Shown: piece after piece, positions 36,376 to 44,296 of the stretch
Position numbering within the stretch: position 1 is the stretch's first letter
How the letters are laid out: each line of letters opens with the position of its first letter
Source: a virus
Virus record (IMG/VR): IMGVR_UViG_3300042894_003945
Span: 62,001-126,000 of that record
Reading direction: 5' to 3' (one strand)
DNA: 64,000 nucleotides
Made by a program: the position numbers and the translations under genes
The notes under the pieces: generated by a model
Told to the model about the DNA's origin: nothing
The model's database searches: none
What the model saw: only the letters and a program-made list of their open reading frames with translations

Positions 36376-36385
36376 ATATAAATAT
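36376..36385 (-). promoter_or_regulatory. Candidate phage promoter motif
   Basis: ATATTTATAT on the coding strand, 18 nt before the ATG at 36358. Confidence 0.5.
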
Positions 36386-36964
36386 TTAATTTTCCAGTCT
36401 TTCTTTCATTTCTTTAAGACCTTCTTTCCATTTATCAACTAATTTTTCCTTGTCTATACCGCCTTCCCACTCTTCCACATCTCCTTGTTCCGTAACATAT
36501 GTTTCTTTTATGCTAGACTTTGCAAACTCTTCTATAAACTGTTCTGCCTCTTCTATATGAGTTATGATATTTTTAGTGACCATATTTCTAGCATACTCCT
36601 CATACTTCCCCTCCATTTTTAACTGTGTTTCCATGCTAATTACGCAGTTAAAACACATCCCATGTAAAGGATACATTTTCTTATCTAAAGGGTTTTTAGT
36701 CGGTTGAGAACACTTTGGACATAATAGAGGTATCCTTGTTAACTTTTTTATCCTGTCTAGCTTTGTTACGGTCTGTTTTATACCGTCTTTTATAGTCCAG
36801 GTTTTACCTCCTTCTTCCCAAACATCCCCTTCTAATCTATCTTCCGTTTGTTTTTCATATCCAACTTGTACCCCAGTAGCGTCTCCATATTTTTTGGTGA
36901 TAATATTTCGAAGTCTTTGTACGTCCCTTTCTCTAAACTCTTTCTTTAACTTTGTTTCTGACAT
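36386..36964 (-). CDS. Zinc-ribbon protein of unknown function
   Basis: A 192-residue protein. A zinc ribbon (LLCPKCSQPTKNPLDKKM ... GMCFNCVISM) with two CxxC pairs lies at residues ~82-108, flanked by charged helices. The N-terminus (FRERDVQRLRNIITKKYGD) and ribbon resemble a protein common in T4-like marine phages without a known role. The C-terminal ~75 residues are a charged helix. Nucleic-acid or protein binding is possible. Confidence 0.65.
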   Translation of the reverse strand: MSETKLKKEFRERDVQRLRNIITKKYGDATGVQVGYEKQTEDRLEGDVWEEGGKTWTIKDGIKQTVTKLDRIKKLTRIPLLCPKCSQPTKNPLDKKMYPLHGMCFNCVISMETQLKMEGKYEEYARNMVTKNIITHIEEAEQFIEEFAKSSIKETYVTEQGDVEEWEGGIDKEKLVDKWKEGLKEMKERLEN

Positions 36965-36995
36965 AACTTTAGTTTTGATCTTTTTTTTAAATATG

Positions 36996-37544
36996 TTATT
37001 GTAATTTAGTCACTTTTTTTATAGCTGATAAATCCCATATGCACCCAGAAGCTATATCCCAGGGATAATACCATTGATGTTCTGGGTCTCCTCTATACTT
37101 ATCAAAATATATAGGAAATTCAATACCCTTATATTTTTTAGTAACTTCAGGCCAATCTATTTTATGATTCCCAAATCTACCTTCTTTTTCCGGATCTTTA
37201 TATCTTTTTGAAAACCATAAAAACATACCTTCTTTATCTACATCAATAATATCATCATCATATATATCTATTTTAAACACATGCTCCGTTTCCCTTTCTG
37301 GCATTTCTGCTCTTATAAAATCTATCCAAGATGTCCCAAAACCATACCACAGACCTGTAGGTTTAAATCCTATTCTTGAAGGAGGGATCTTAAAATTAAA
37401 GTCTATACTATCTTTGGTCCCTAAGACTATTCTATCTCTACTGCCTATTTTTTTAAGAGTTTCTGGAGTTACTTTTTCAAATTCATTCGAAGCATAATCA
37501 GACTCCTCTGCAAGTTCTTTAAGTATATTGATAAATTTAATCAC
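36996..37544 (-). CDS. Unknown protein with GTG start and capsid-targeting-like N-terminus
   Basis: A 182-residue protein. I place the start at the GTG at 37544, which overlaps the upstream TGA stop as GTGA and gives MIKFINILKELAEESDYA, matching the other leader-like N-termini (L-K-E, L-A-E). A GTG 54 bases upstream would overlap the neighbour. The body is rich in Trp, Tyr and Asp (TGLWYGFGTSWIDFI, HQWYYPWDIASGC), suggesting a compact globular domain. No family recognised; it might be an enzyme delivered with DNA. Confidence 0.6.
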   Translation of the reverse strand: MIKFINILKELAEESDYASNEFEKVTPETLKKIGSRDRIVLGTKDSIDFNFKIPPSRIGFKPTGLWYGFGTSWIDFIRAEMPERETEHVFKIDIYDDDIIDVDKEGMFLWFSKRYKDPEKEGRFGNHKIDWPEVTKKYKGIEFPIYFDKYRGDPEHQWYYPWDIASGCIWDLSAIKKVTKLQ

Positions 37545-37801
37545 AATTTTTTTATTCTTATTTTTAAATCCCCCGTACCTTTTATTGTCCTGTGCCACTG
37601 TCCCATAGGTATGTGAATTTGCCCTTCTATTTTTATGGGAAGTTCATTTTCCCTTTGAAACATCCAATCGGTAGGCTCTACAGGCTCTACTAGCCTATCT
37701 TCACGGTCTCTATGCCACACTAATTCTCCTGACTCTACATCACTTTTAAAAACCCTTTCATACCAACCTTCATTATAATTTTCCGTATACGGTTTACTCA
37801 T
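37541..37801 (-). CDS. Small cupin-like conserved protein
   Basis: An 86-residue protein. WHRDREDRLVEP, TDWMFQRENELP, then IHIPMGQWHRTIKGTGDL fit a short beta-barrel (cupin-like) protein of the type common in T4-like cyanophages, with His residues that could bind metal. Function unknown. Its stop overlaps the next GTG start. Confidence 0.6.
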   Translation of the reverse strand: MSKPYTENYNEGWYERVFKSDVESGELVWHRDREDRLVEPVEPTDWMFQRENELPIKIEGQIHIPMGQWHRTIKGTGDLKIRIKKL

Positions 37802-37804
37802 ATT

Positions 37805-38395
37805 CTACCAAAATCCTGTAAAGTTAGATTTTAAACCAAGCATACTTGCATATCTAGGTAGTCTACAAGCCCAGTATCCTGCACTTGTCTTGTCTTTATT
37901 CTGTGCACATTTATGCCTAGCTGCAAAAGATTTGCGGGCTTTAGGATCGTTTATCTTCGCTTTTAGACCAGTAGTATCTCCAAAAGAAACTTTCTTAATG
38001 CCTCCACCTGGCTTACGTACATAAACGTAGAACTTCTTTGATCCTCCACGCTTAGGTTTATTTAATGCAGGTTGTTTTTTCTTTGCTTTTGCTTCCATTA
38101 ATTGCTCTTCACTCATAGGAAAATCAAGAGGCACTTTAATACCATTGTAGTATCCGAATTCTCCAAGATCGGTATTTTTTATAAGTTTCTCTTCTTCTTC
38201 TGTAAGTAGGAGTTCTCCTTTTTTGTATAGTTCTCTAGCTTCTTTAAAAAGCTCAAAATACTTCTTAGAGAATGGGCGGTATACGTTTTCGGTAAGAAGC
38301 TTTTGATTATCTATATGATATTGTAGACCTTCTGATATTGGTTTGCTATCGCAGTTACAGTCAGAAACTTCTTTTAAAAAATCTGTGAATTTCAT
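37805..38395 (-). CDS. Unknown protein with capsid-targeting-like N-terminus and conserved C-terminal basic domain
   Basis: A 196-residue protein, MKFTDFLKEVSDCNCDSKP, with L-K-E at residues 7-9. The C-terminal ~75 residues (KKFYVYVRKPGGGIKKVSFG, ARKSFAARHKCAQNKDKTSA, GYWACRLPRYASMLG) form a basic domain with two Cys that I have seen in several giant and T4-like phage proteins of unknown role. The central part is Lys-rich. Candidate packaged protein. Confidence 0.65.
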   Translation of the reverse strand: MKFTDFLKEVSDCNCDSKPISEGLQYHIDNQKLLTENVYRPFSKKYFELFKEARELYKKGELLLTEEEEKLIKNTDLGEFGYYNGIKVPLDFPMSEEQLMEAKAKKKQPALNKPKRGGSKKFYVYVRKPGGGIKKVSFGDTTGLKAKINDPKARKSFAARHKCAQNKDKTSAGYWACRLPRYASMLGLKSNFTGFW

Positions 38396-38766
38396 TATTG
38401 TAAATTTACTAATTTATACTTAGTAGTTTGAATTAAAGTTTCAATCTCATCGTACTGATTCTGTAAGTAAGTGTCTTGAGGTAAAGAAGGTTTAATAGCA
38501 GTCATAAACCTGCACAAACCATCAAAATACATAGCATGTGCTCCATCTTCTCTCAAAGTACCTGCCATTTTATATCCGTATAAGATACCATACTTACCTT
38601 GGTATGATTCTACAAGTCCGTCTATTAAAGGTATAATACCTTCGTAATATGCCTGTAGAGCTAAATGAGCTTGTCCAGAACCTAATCCCTTAGTTTGCCA
38701 ATGGTAAATTTGAGCTTGATTTCTACTCTGTAACAGAGTTCCAATTAATAGTGATAAATTATTCAT
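38395..38766 (-). CDS. DUF5856 / ferritin-like small helical protein
   Basis: A 123-residue all-helical protein. The pattern SRNQAQIYHWQTKGLGSGQA followed by YYEGIIPLIDGLVESYQGKYG resembles Dps/ferritin-like four-helix proteins of phages (DUF5856), with H-W and E residues placed like ferroxidase ligands. It is shorter than Dps (about 160 residues). Iron binding is not certain. It overlaps the upstream nucleotidyltransferase gene by 8 nt. Confidence 0.7.
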   Translation of the reverse strand: MNNLSLLIGTLLQSRNQAQIYHWQTKGLGSGQAHLALQAYYEGIIPLIDGLVESYQGKYGILYGYKMAGTLREDGAHAMYFDGLCRFMTAIKPSLPQDTYLQNQYDEIETLIQTTKYKLVNLQ

Positions 38767-39400
38767 GAGAATCTAATTCATTGGTCATTGGATTAAATAC
38801 ACTCTTCCAAAAACCATCGTTAAACATTTCTTTATATTGTTCCGAATAGCTTTTTAATAATGGAGATTTATCCACTAAAGGTTCGTCATGCACCTTTTCG
38901 TTTATTATAGACAAATACTCGCTAATTTGTTCATTGCTAAAGTCACCTGGTAGTTCTTCCTTTGCCGCCTCTATATCATTATTCTGTGCGGCTTGTTGTA
39001 ATGCAGCAGATGATTTGTAAAATTGAGAAGGAAGGAGCTGCATTCCGTAATTCGGAAATTTGCTAAACTTTTTTTGCAATTTTTTATTTCTAGAAGACTC
39101 CTCGTCTAATGCAATATACGCAGGCTTATCGGGTTTAACCTCAAAAAGAGAATAGACCTCGCTTAAAGGCCCGTTCTCTTTTGATTTTATTATTGTTGCT
39201 TGTGGTGAAAAGCTTGATTTTATAAGCATCTCCCACATCCTAGCTTTCTGATCTTGGCTTATAGGTCCATTAGTTTTACCTATAACTACATTAACATGAC
39301 TGACCTCTGGCCTGTTTAAAAGCCAATATAATGCATTAAGATGCATTTTAGTCGGAGGTGCAAACTCTCCCGGATAATAACAAGGGTGCTGTTGTTCCAT
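38759..39400 (-). CDS. Cytidylyltransferase-like nucleotidyltransferase
   Basis: A 213-residue protein. YYPGEFAPPTKMHLNALYWL matches the N-terminal motif of the nucleotidylyltransferase superfamily (G-x-F-x-P-x-x-x-x-H), with a single His rather than HxGH. The later SSAALQQAAQNNDIEAAKEE resembles the ISS-T-x-R segment, though the Thr/Arg is lost. These enzymes join a nucleotide to a phosphate compound, as in NAD or sugar-nucleotide synthesis. Activity and substrate are open because of the changed residues. Confidence 0.65.
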   Translation of the reverse strand: MEQQHPCYYPGEFAPPTKMHLNALYWLLNRPEVSHVNVVIGKTNGPISQDQKARMWEMLIKSSFSPQATIIKSKENGPLSEVYSLFEVKPDKPAYIALDEESSRNKKLQKKFSKFPNYGMQLLPSQFYKSSAALQQAAQNNDIEAAKEELPGDFSNEQISEYLSIINEKVHDEPLVDKSPLLKSYSEQYKEMFNDGFWKSVFNPMTNELDSHE

Positions 39401-39415
39401 AAATATTCGATACTC

Positions 39416-39425
39416 ATATAAATAT
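39416..39425 (-). promoter_or_regulatory. Candidate phage promoter motif
   Basis: ATATTTATAT on the coding strand, 16 nt before the ATG at 39400. Confidence 0.5.
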
Positions 39426-39430
39426 CAAAT

Positions 39431-39982
39431 TTAACCATTAATCATTGTCTGTTTAAAAGTAGATGTAGAACTCTTTACTGGAGGGTATAATTCTACATTT
39501 TCATGGAACTCTGACGTGTCTGGGTCCATTATGTTCATTACCACTGATTCCTTAAGGCCTTTTAAAAAAGATTCCCTTTCTTTCATTTTTGCTTTAAGCA
39601 ACTCAATGTCCTTATTCATTCTATTCCAAACAGGATCTCCACAAGACTCATAGTCAAATTTTGTAGCCGCTTCAAATAGTTCAAACTTTACGCCGTGCTT
39701 AGAAACGTAAGTTTTTCCGTCATCTGCATTTCTTCCTATCTCTTCTCTTACTAGATCTACAAAAGTATTTTTACCATTGTCATCAGTTAGTTCTTTTAGC
39801 TGCTTTCCTGTCTCCTCTACAAACTTAAGCATTATAGCAACGTCAGTCGCTGACATGTGCCCTTCCATTAGAGCCACGTAAATACTCATAGCGGCTTTTG
39901 CCACCCCTTTTTTAGTTAAATCGGGAGTTTGGTACTGAGTTTCATCTAGTTTAATTAGAAAGTTTGATGTTGTTTCTGTCAT
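39431..39982 (-). CDS. Unknown helical protein downstream of primase
   Basis: A 183-residue protein with long charged helices. The part KDIELLKAKMKERESFLKGL with ETTSNFLIKLDE at the start resembles small phage proteins found with DNA replication or recombination genes, but no family can be named. It overlaps the primase stop as ATGA, so the two are probably made together. It is not clearly structural. Confidence 0.6.
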   Translation of the reverse strand: MTETTSNFLIKLDETQYQTPDLTKKGVAKAAMSIYVALMEGHMSATDVAIMLKFVEETGKQLKELTDDNGKNTFVDLVREEIGRNADDGKTYVSKHGVKFELFEAATKFDYESCGDPVWNRMNKDIELLKAKMKERESFLKGLKESVVMNIMDPDTSEFHENVELYPPVKSSTSTFKQTMING

Positions 39983-40920
39983 AACGATAGTTTATATTTT
40001 AACAATTTATCTTGTGTAAGAGGCTCTACTTTTTGAACTAAGGATAAAAAAGCTTGAAATCCCATCTCAGAAGGATCTTTGTCCTCCATTTCTACTAAAA
40101 AAACTTTCTTTCCCAAAGACGTCAAAGTCTCACAATGTTTTAATGCCATTTTTATAGCATCTCTATCCAAAGCTATGTAAACCTTTTTAATTCTCGATTC
40201 GACTAGTTTTTTCATTAGTTTGGGAGTTATTGATTTCCCTAATAGAGGTATGGCATTTCTTTTTATAGCTAACATATCAAACCCGCCTTCACACAGTACT
40301 ACTGGTATATCCCAGTTTATATACATCTCAAAAGGTATTATATCTCTAGATGCTTGTGGATATTTGTACTTAAGTCTTGTTTCAGGATCGAAGGATCTGC
40401 CTACAAAGTAATTTATTTTACCAGATGCATCAAAAGAAGGTATTATAATCCTTTCTGCGTATTTACCCTCTTCGCAGTATCCCATTTGGTATTTTATAAT
40501 GTCTTCCTCTGTTATTCCTCTTTTTTTGAGGTATAACATAGCATGTTTTGCAAGTATATCGTAGGGTTTTGCATCTAATAAGAACTTGTACTCTACAGGT
40601 AGGACTCCATCAAACTCTTCTGTATCTTCATCATCTCTATCACTTTTTACGACTATAGAAGAAAGTTTCTTCAGAATATCAGAAGTAACTCCTGTCTTTC
40701 TAAATAAAGATCTAATAGTTCTTCCTTTATTACCGCATACCCAACAGGCCCATCTGTTATTACCTTCGGAGTCTGTTACGATATCTACTTCTAATTTTTT
40801 CTTGTGAGTTCCATGAGATGGACAATCCGGAAATGGACAGTGATACTTCCTATTTGTTTTGGAAGCTTTTTCACCATACCCTAAAACTTGGTCTATTAGA
40901 CCAGAAAGAATTGTCTCCAT
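39979..40920 (-). CDS. 61: DNA primase, DnaG/gp61-like
   Basis: A 313-residue primase. An N-terminal zinc ribbon has Cys28, Cys33, Cys59 and Cys62 (HCPFPDCPSH, ACWVCGNKG). The TOPRIM domain shows VVLCEGGFDMLAIKR (catalytic Glu) and VYIALDRDAIK (DxD). It is shorter than T4 gp61 (342 residues). It makes RNA primers for lagging-strand synthesis together with a gp41-type helicase, which is not in this window. Its place inside a run of late and cargo-like genes is unusual. Confidence 0.9.
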   Translation of the reverse strand: METILSGLIDQVLGYGEKASKTNRKYHCPFPDCPSHGTHKKKLEVDIVTDSEGNNRWACWVCGNKGRTIRSLFRKTGVTSDILKKLSSIVVKSDRDDEDTEEFDGVLPVEYKFLLDAKPYDILAKHAMLYLKKRGITEEDIIKYQMGYCEEGKYAERIIIPSFDASGKINYFVGRSFDPETRLKYKYPQASRDIIPFEMYINWDIPVVLCEGGFDMLAIKRNAIPLLGKSITPKLMKKLVESRIKKVYIALDRDAIKMALKHCETLTSLGKKVFLVEMEDKDPSEMGFQAFLSLVQKVEPLTQDKLLKYKLSL

Positions 40921-40936
40921 GAATCAAAGTTAGGGA

Positions 40937-41371
40937 CTAAATATCTTTTCTCCAAAACTTACCTAACACGTTATCCACATAGCAGTTATCAGATTCTAAA
41001 CATCCTTCTAAAATCTGATATCTAATTTCTTGGTAAGTCATTTGCTTTTTGTGTGTACACAAATGCAATATCTCTCTTTTAAACACATCTTTACCCTGTC
41101 CCTTCATATCGGCTTTAAGATTTGTATTAGACCCGTAATAAGTCTTCCAATCGCTCTCAGACACTACCTTCTTTTTGGTAGGCTTCTTACCCTTTCCAGT
41201 ATGTTCGGATAACTCTTTTTTAGTGAGGGCTTTTGTTCTTTCTGAGTATAGATTCTTGCGCCCTACGTAAAATTTACCGTCTGAAGTTCTTGTTATCTTG
41301 TAAATAAAACCGTAAGTATTTTCTGGAAATTCTGATATATCATTTATAACTTGATCTTTGTATAACCACAT
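40937..41371 (-). CDS. GIY-YIG-like nuclease
   Basis: A 144-residue protein. GFIYKITRTSDGKFYVGRK (residues 21-39) matches the GIY-YIG core with G-F-I-Y and F-Y-V-G in place of the usual letters. WKTYYGSN and FKREILHLC then follow in family order, and SDNCYVDNVLGKF is a plausible C-terminal Asn motif. It may be a free-standing homing endonuclease (Seg type) or a repair nuclease. It sits upstream of primase, with the TAATATG junction to the tail gene. Confidence 0.75.
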   Translation of the reverse strand: MWLYKDQVINDISEFPENTYGFIYKITRTSDGKFYVGRKNLYSERTKALTKKELSEHTGKGKKPTKKKVVSESDWKTYYGSNTNLKADMKGQGKDVFKREILHLCTHKKQMTYQEIRYQILEGCLESDNCYVDNVLGKFWRKDI

Positions 41372-41372
41372 A

Positions 41373-41672
41373 TTATATGTCCATTCTAATTAAAAAATTA
41401 GTATCTGTATCTGGGGATATGGGGATTGGCTGTGCAAACTTGGCTACCATCAAAAGATCGTTAGTATCATTGTAAAACCCTACCATTGTTGCGTAAGGGG
41501 TGAAATCAGACCCGCTAGCAAACCCGAGCATCGTTTCTTTACTTCCAGAAACCATTATGCTAGGATTGTAACTATATCCCATTTCATGATCCTTAATAGT
41601 GCATTTTATGGACCTTTCCATTATTAAATGGCTATTCTTAAAAGTCAATGTAAAATCTTGATAAGCTGGCAT
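41373..41672 (-). CDS. Small tail-module protein related to the C-terminus of the 52482-53513 protein
   Basis: A 99-residue beta-rich protein. Its C-terminal ~40 residues (ATMVGFYNDTNDLLMVAKFA) match the end of the 343-residue protein (TIGLYNDANELLAVAKLSKP), followed in both by PIP / PLP and a beta strand. The shared unit is therefore a mobile tail module. There is no enzyme motif. It follows the two Thr-Pro paralogues in a run of TAATATG junctions. Confidence 0.65.
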   Translation of the reverse strand: MPAYQDFTLTFKNSHLIMERSIKCTIKDHEMGYSYNPSIMVSGSKETMLGFASGSDFTPYATMVGFYNDTNDLLMVAKFAQPIPISPDTDTNFLIRMDI

Positions 41673-41683
41673 ATTCTACTTTT

Positions 41684-42442
41684 TTAACAAACTCCGGTAT
41701 CAGAACATATATACCAAGTGTATATTAAACCTCCTCCAATTACAGGATTACCATCTACTGCTGTTATGGTAGCACTAAATCTACCATTTGAGAAGTTAGA
41801 TCCTACATTTTTAGTGGTATATACTAAAAGTACATCTTTATAACCTGCTGCAGGTATTGTTATATTGGCAGTATCTGAATTAGTTAGATAATAAGGGAGA
41901 CTTCCTACGCCTATTGTAGCGCTTACATCTGCTATTAATGTTCCAGTAGCTGGGGCTACTGCTGGTAATGTTGTTTCATATAGGCCTCCGTATAAGCATA
42001 CAGAAGTTCCACTAGTTGTGCTATTAACAAACTGGAGTCCGGTTAAGCTTAATTCAATAACAGATCCGACAGGACCAGTTAACCTTGCCCAAGCCTTTCC
42101 TCCTTGTCCACAAATATTACTATATCCTGTATAACTAGGATCAAATTCTACAGATATCGGAGTGGCCGTTGGCGTAGGCGTAGGCGTAAATGTAGGTCCA
42201 GGAGTTGGTGTAGGAGTAGGAGTAGAAACAGCTAATGCTATATTTAAACTATTGGTGCAGAGTCCTGTAGACTGTACACTTATAACTGTAGAAGTTACAT
42301 CAGTATTTACGTCATATCCAGCTAAAAGTTGAGCCCTACTAACCCCACTAGCAATAACTCCTAAGACATCGTCAGATATCAAAAAAGGCCCGGCGTCTGT
42401 TCCTATACTAGATAAAGTAACTGTTGCTAGTCTTGTTGGCAT
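41684..42442 (-). CDS. Thr-Pro repeat tail protein, paralogue A
   Basis: A 252-residue protein: an N-terminal beta domain (~75 residues, SSIGTDAGPFLISDDVLGVI, GVSRAQLLAGYDV), a Thr-Pro linker ([20 protein letters not shown]) and a C-terminal beta sandwich (~155 residues) ending in Cys-containing YTWYICSDTGVC. The N-terminal domain is paralogous to that of the next gene (AGPFNIYYDTV, NVSRSSLLGGYPV). Probably a tail-tip or fibre part; inferred. It directly follows the glycan cassette. Confidence 0.7.
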   Translation of the reverse strand: MPTRLATVTLSSIGTDAGPFLISDDVLGVIASGVSRAQLLAGYDVNTDVTSTVISVQSTGLCTNSLNIALAVSTPTPTPTPGPTFTPTPTPTATPISVEFDPSYTGYSNICGQGGKAWARLTGPVGSVIELSLTGLQFVNSTTSGTSVCLYGGLYETTLPAVAPATGTLIADVSATIGVGSLPYYLTNSDTANITIPAAGYKDVLLVYTTKNVGSNFSNGRFSATITAVDGNPVIGGGLIYTWYICSDTGVC

Positions 42443-42443
42443 A

Positions 42444-43208
42444 TTATCCCTCCCATATTTGAATACTTACTAAATCAGTAGTAGTTATATCTACTGTAAT
42501 ATAGAAGTCTACTACGTCTCCTAAATTAAAATTATAAGACTGGTATGAACTTCCATTTAAATACAAGACAACACTTCCTGCATCTAAAGCAGTGTTGCTT
42601 GTGGCTGTTTTTCTGATTCTGTATATTACAGTGTTTGAAGCGCCTCCTGCTAAAATATAAGAATCATTTTTACCATAAGCAGTTGTTCCTGGTGAAGTTA
42701 TGCTTATATTGTCTATAGTGCCTCCAGGGGTGCTATTTGAAACCTCAAACACACTAGAAGGCGATATTCCATCCATCACAAGCTGCGCTCTGTGTCTAAC
42801 TAAAGCTCCTGTTGGTGTAGGAGTAGGAGTCGCAGTCAATGTAGGCGTTGGAGTAGGTGTCAAAGTTATAGTCGGTGTAGGAGTAGGTGTAGAAGTTGCA
42901 AAAGTTACAGACCCTCCAAATAAAGTACAATTCAATACGAAAGTAGGAGTTGGTGTAGGAGTAACAGTTGGCACAGGAGTTGGTGTAGGAGTTGGAGTTG
43001 CTAAATAGTATACTTCAGAGTTCTGGCAATCAGAGTCTGTATTAACTACTATTATAGTAGTTGGACTGCCTGCTATAGTTACAGGATACCCTCCCAGCAA
43101 AGAAGATCTACTCACATTACTGTCAACTAAGGTTCCTACGGATACAGTATCGTAATAAATGTTAAAAGGACCTGCTGCGTCTCCTGATATAGTAACTATA
43201 AAATCCAT
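42444..43208 (-). CDS. Thr-Pro repeat tail protein, paralogue B
   Basis: A 254-residue protein. The N-terminal domain (~75 residues) is similar to paralogue A (GDAAGPFNIYYDTVSVGTLV, NVSRSSLLGGYP). Two Thr-Pro linkers flank a short Cys-containing bridge (LNCTLFGGSVTFAT). The C-terminal ~110 residues are a beta sandwich (HRAQLVMDGISPSSVFEV). It lies directly after UDP-galactopyranose mutase (TAATATG), the first virion gene after the glycan block, which suggests it may be one of the targets. Confidence 0.7.
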   Translation of the reverse strand: MDFIVTISGDAAGPFNIYYDTVSVGTLVDSNVSRSSLLGGYPVTIAGSPTTIIVVNTDSDCQNSEVYYLATPTPTPTPVPTVTPTPTPTFVLNCTLFGGSVTFATSTPTPTPTITLTPTPTPTLTATPTPTPTGALVRHRAQLVMDGISPSSVFEVSNSTPGGTIDNISITSPGTTAYGKNDSYILAGGASNTVIYRIRKTATSNTALDAGSVVLYLNGSSYQSYNFNLGDVVDFYITVDITTTDLVSIQIWEG

Positions 43209-43209
43209 A

Positions 43210-44295
43210 TTATATAAATATGATTTTGTTCACTTTTGACAAAGCCGATGCTATTACTTGGTGCATATCATAGTACTTATAGTCTGCTAACCTTCCTCCA
43301 AAGATATACTTTTCTTCTTTTTCCATTAATTCTTTGTATTTGGAGTACTTTTTATTATTATCTGTGTCATTTATGGGATAGTAAGGTTCTCCAAAATTTT
43401 CTGGATATTCCATGGAGATGATGGTATTTTTTTGTTTTCCAAACTCAAAATGCTTGTGTTCAGTTATTCTGGTAAAATAAACCTCTTCATCTGTATAGTT
43501 CATTCCTGCTACCCCTTGATAATCAGGCATATTTAAATTGTAAGTTTCAAATCTTAAACTCCTATAATCTAATTTTCCAAACTTATATCCATAAAAAGCA
43601 TCTACAGGTCCTGTATAAATAGTTTTACGGGCTATTGAATCAAAGTATTCTTTTTGTTCAAAATAATCACAATTTAGCTTTACTTCTACGCCATATAAGA
43701 GTTTTTCAAATATGCCAGTATACCCTCCAATTGGTATCCCTGAGTAAGTATCTTCATAATAATTATCCTCAAAAGACAGCCTTATAGGAAGCCTTTTTAT
43801 TATACTTGTAGGGAGATCTTTAGGATCTTTGTTCCATTGTTTCTTTGTATACCCCTTTATAAAAATATTATAGATCTCAGGACCTACCTGAGATAGGATC
43901 CACTCTTCTAGGTTTTTGGGGCTGTTGTTAGGTATTTTAACATCCTCTAATTTTCTAAAGGCTTCGTCTGGCGTTGTTACTCCATACAATTGGTACAGCG
44001 TCATTAAATTAATTGGAAAAGAGTATATCTTTCCTTTGTAGTTAACTTTAGGTCTGTATTTAAAATCATTAAACTCAGCGTAGTTATTTACGTAGTCCCA
44101 TACTTTTTTATCCGATGTATGAAATATGTGTGGGCCATATTTGTGCACATTTATATCGTCTACGTTCTCAGTGTAGCAGTTTCCACCAATATGAGACCTT
44201 TTTTCTACCACTAAACACTTATACCCGTTATCGGACAATTCTCTGGCGCATACAGCTCCAAAAAGTCCTGAGCCTACAATTAAGTAATCGTACAT
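43210..44295 (-). CDS. glf: UDP-galactopyranose mutase
   Basis: A 361-residue flavoenzyme that turns UDP-galactopyranose into UDP-galactofuranose. The FAD-binding GSGLFGA (residues 8-14), VVEKRSHIGGNCYT (29-42) and YGPHIFHTS (53-61) motifs are clear, and length is close to the family's ~370-390. The C-terminal RLADYKYYDMHQVI is the family's conserved end. It shows that the glycan made here can contain galactofuranose. It lies in a run of coupled genes with a methyltransferase and several glycosyltransferases. Confidence 0.95.
   Translation of the reverse strand: MYDYLIVGSGLFGAVCARELSDNGYKCLVVEKRSHIGGNCYTENVDDINVHKYGPHIFHTSDKKVWDYVNNYAEFNDFKYRPKVNYKGKIYSFPINLMTLYQLYGVTTPDEAFRKLEDVKIPNNSPKNLEEWILSQVGPEIYNIFIKGYTKKQWNKDPKDLPTSIIKRLPIRLSFEDNYYEDTYSGIPIGGYTGIFEKLLYGVEVKLNCDYFEQKEYFDSIARKTIYTGPVDAFYGYKFGKLDYRSLRFETYNLNMPDYQGVAGMNYTDEEVYFTRITEHKHFEFGKQKNTIISMEYPENFGEPYYPINDTDNNKKYSKYKELMEKEEKYIFGGRLADYKYYDMHQVIASALSKVNKIIFI
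43212..43221 (-). promoter_or_regulatory. Candidate phage promoter motif before paralogue B
   Basis: ATATTTATAT on the coding strand, inside the last codons of glf, 4 nt before the ATG at 43208. Confidence 0.4.
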
Positions 44296-44296
44296 A

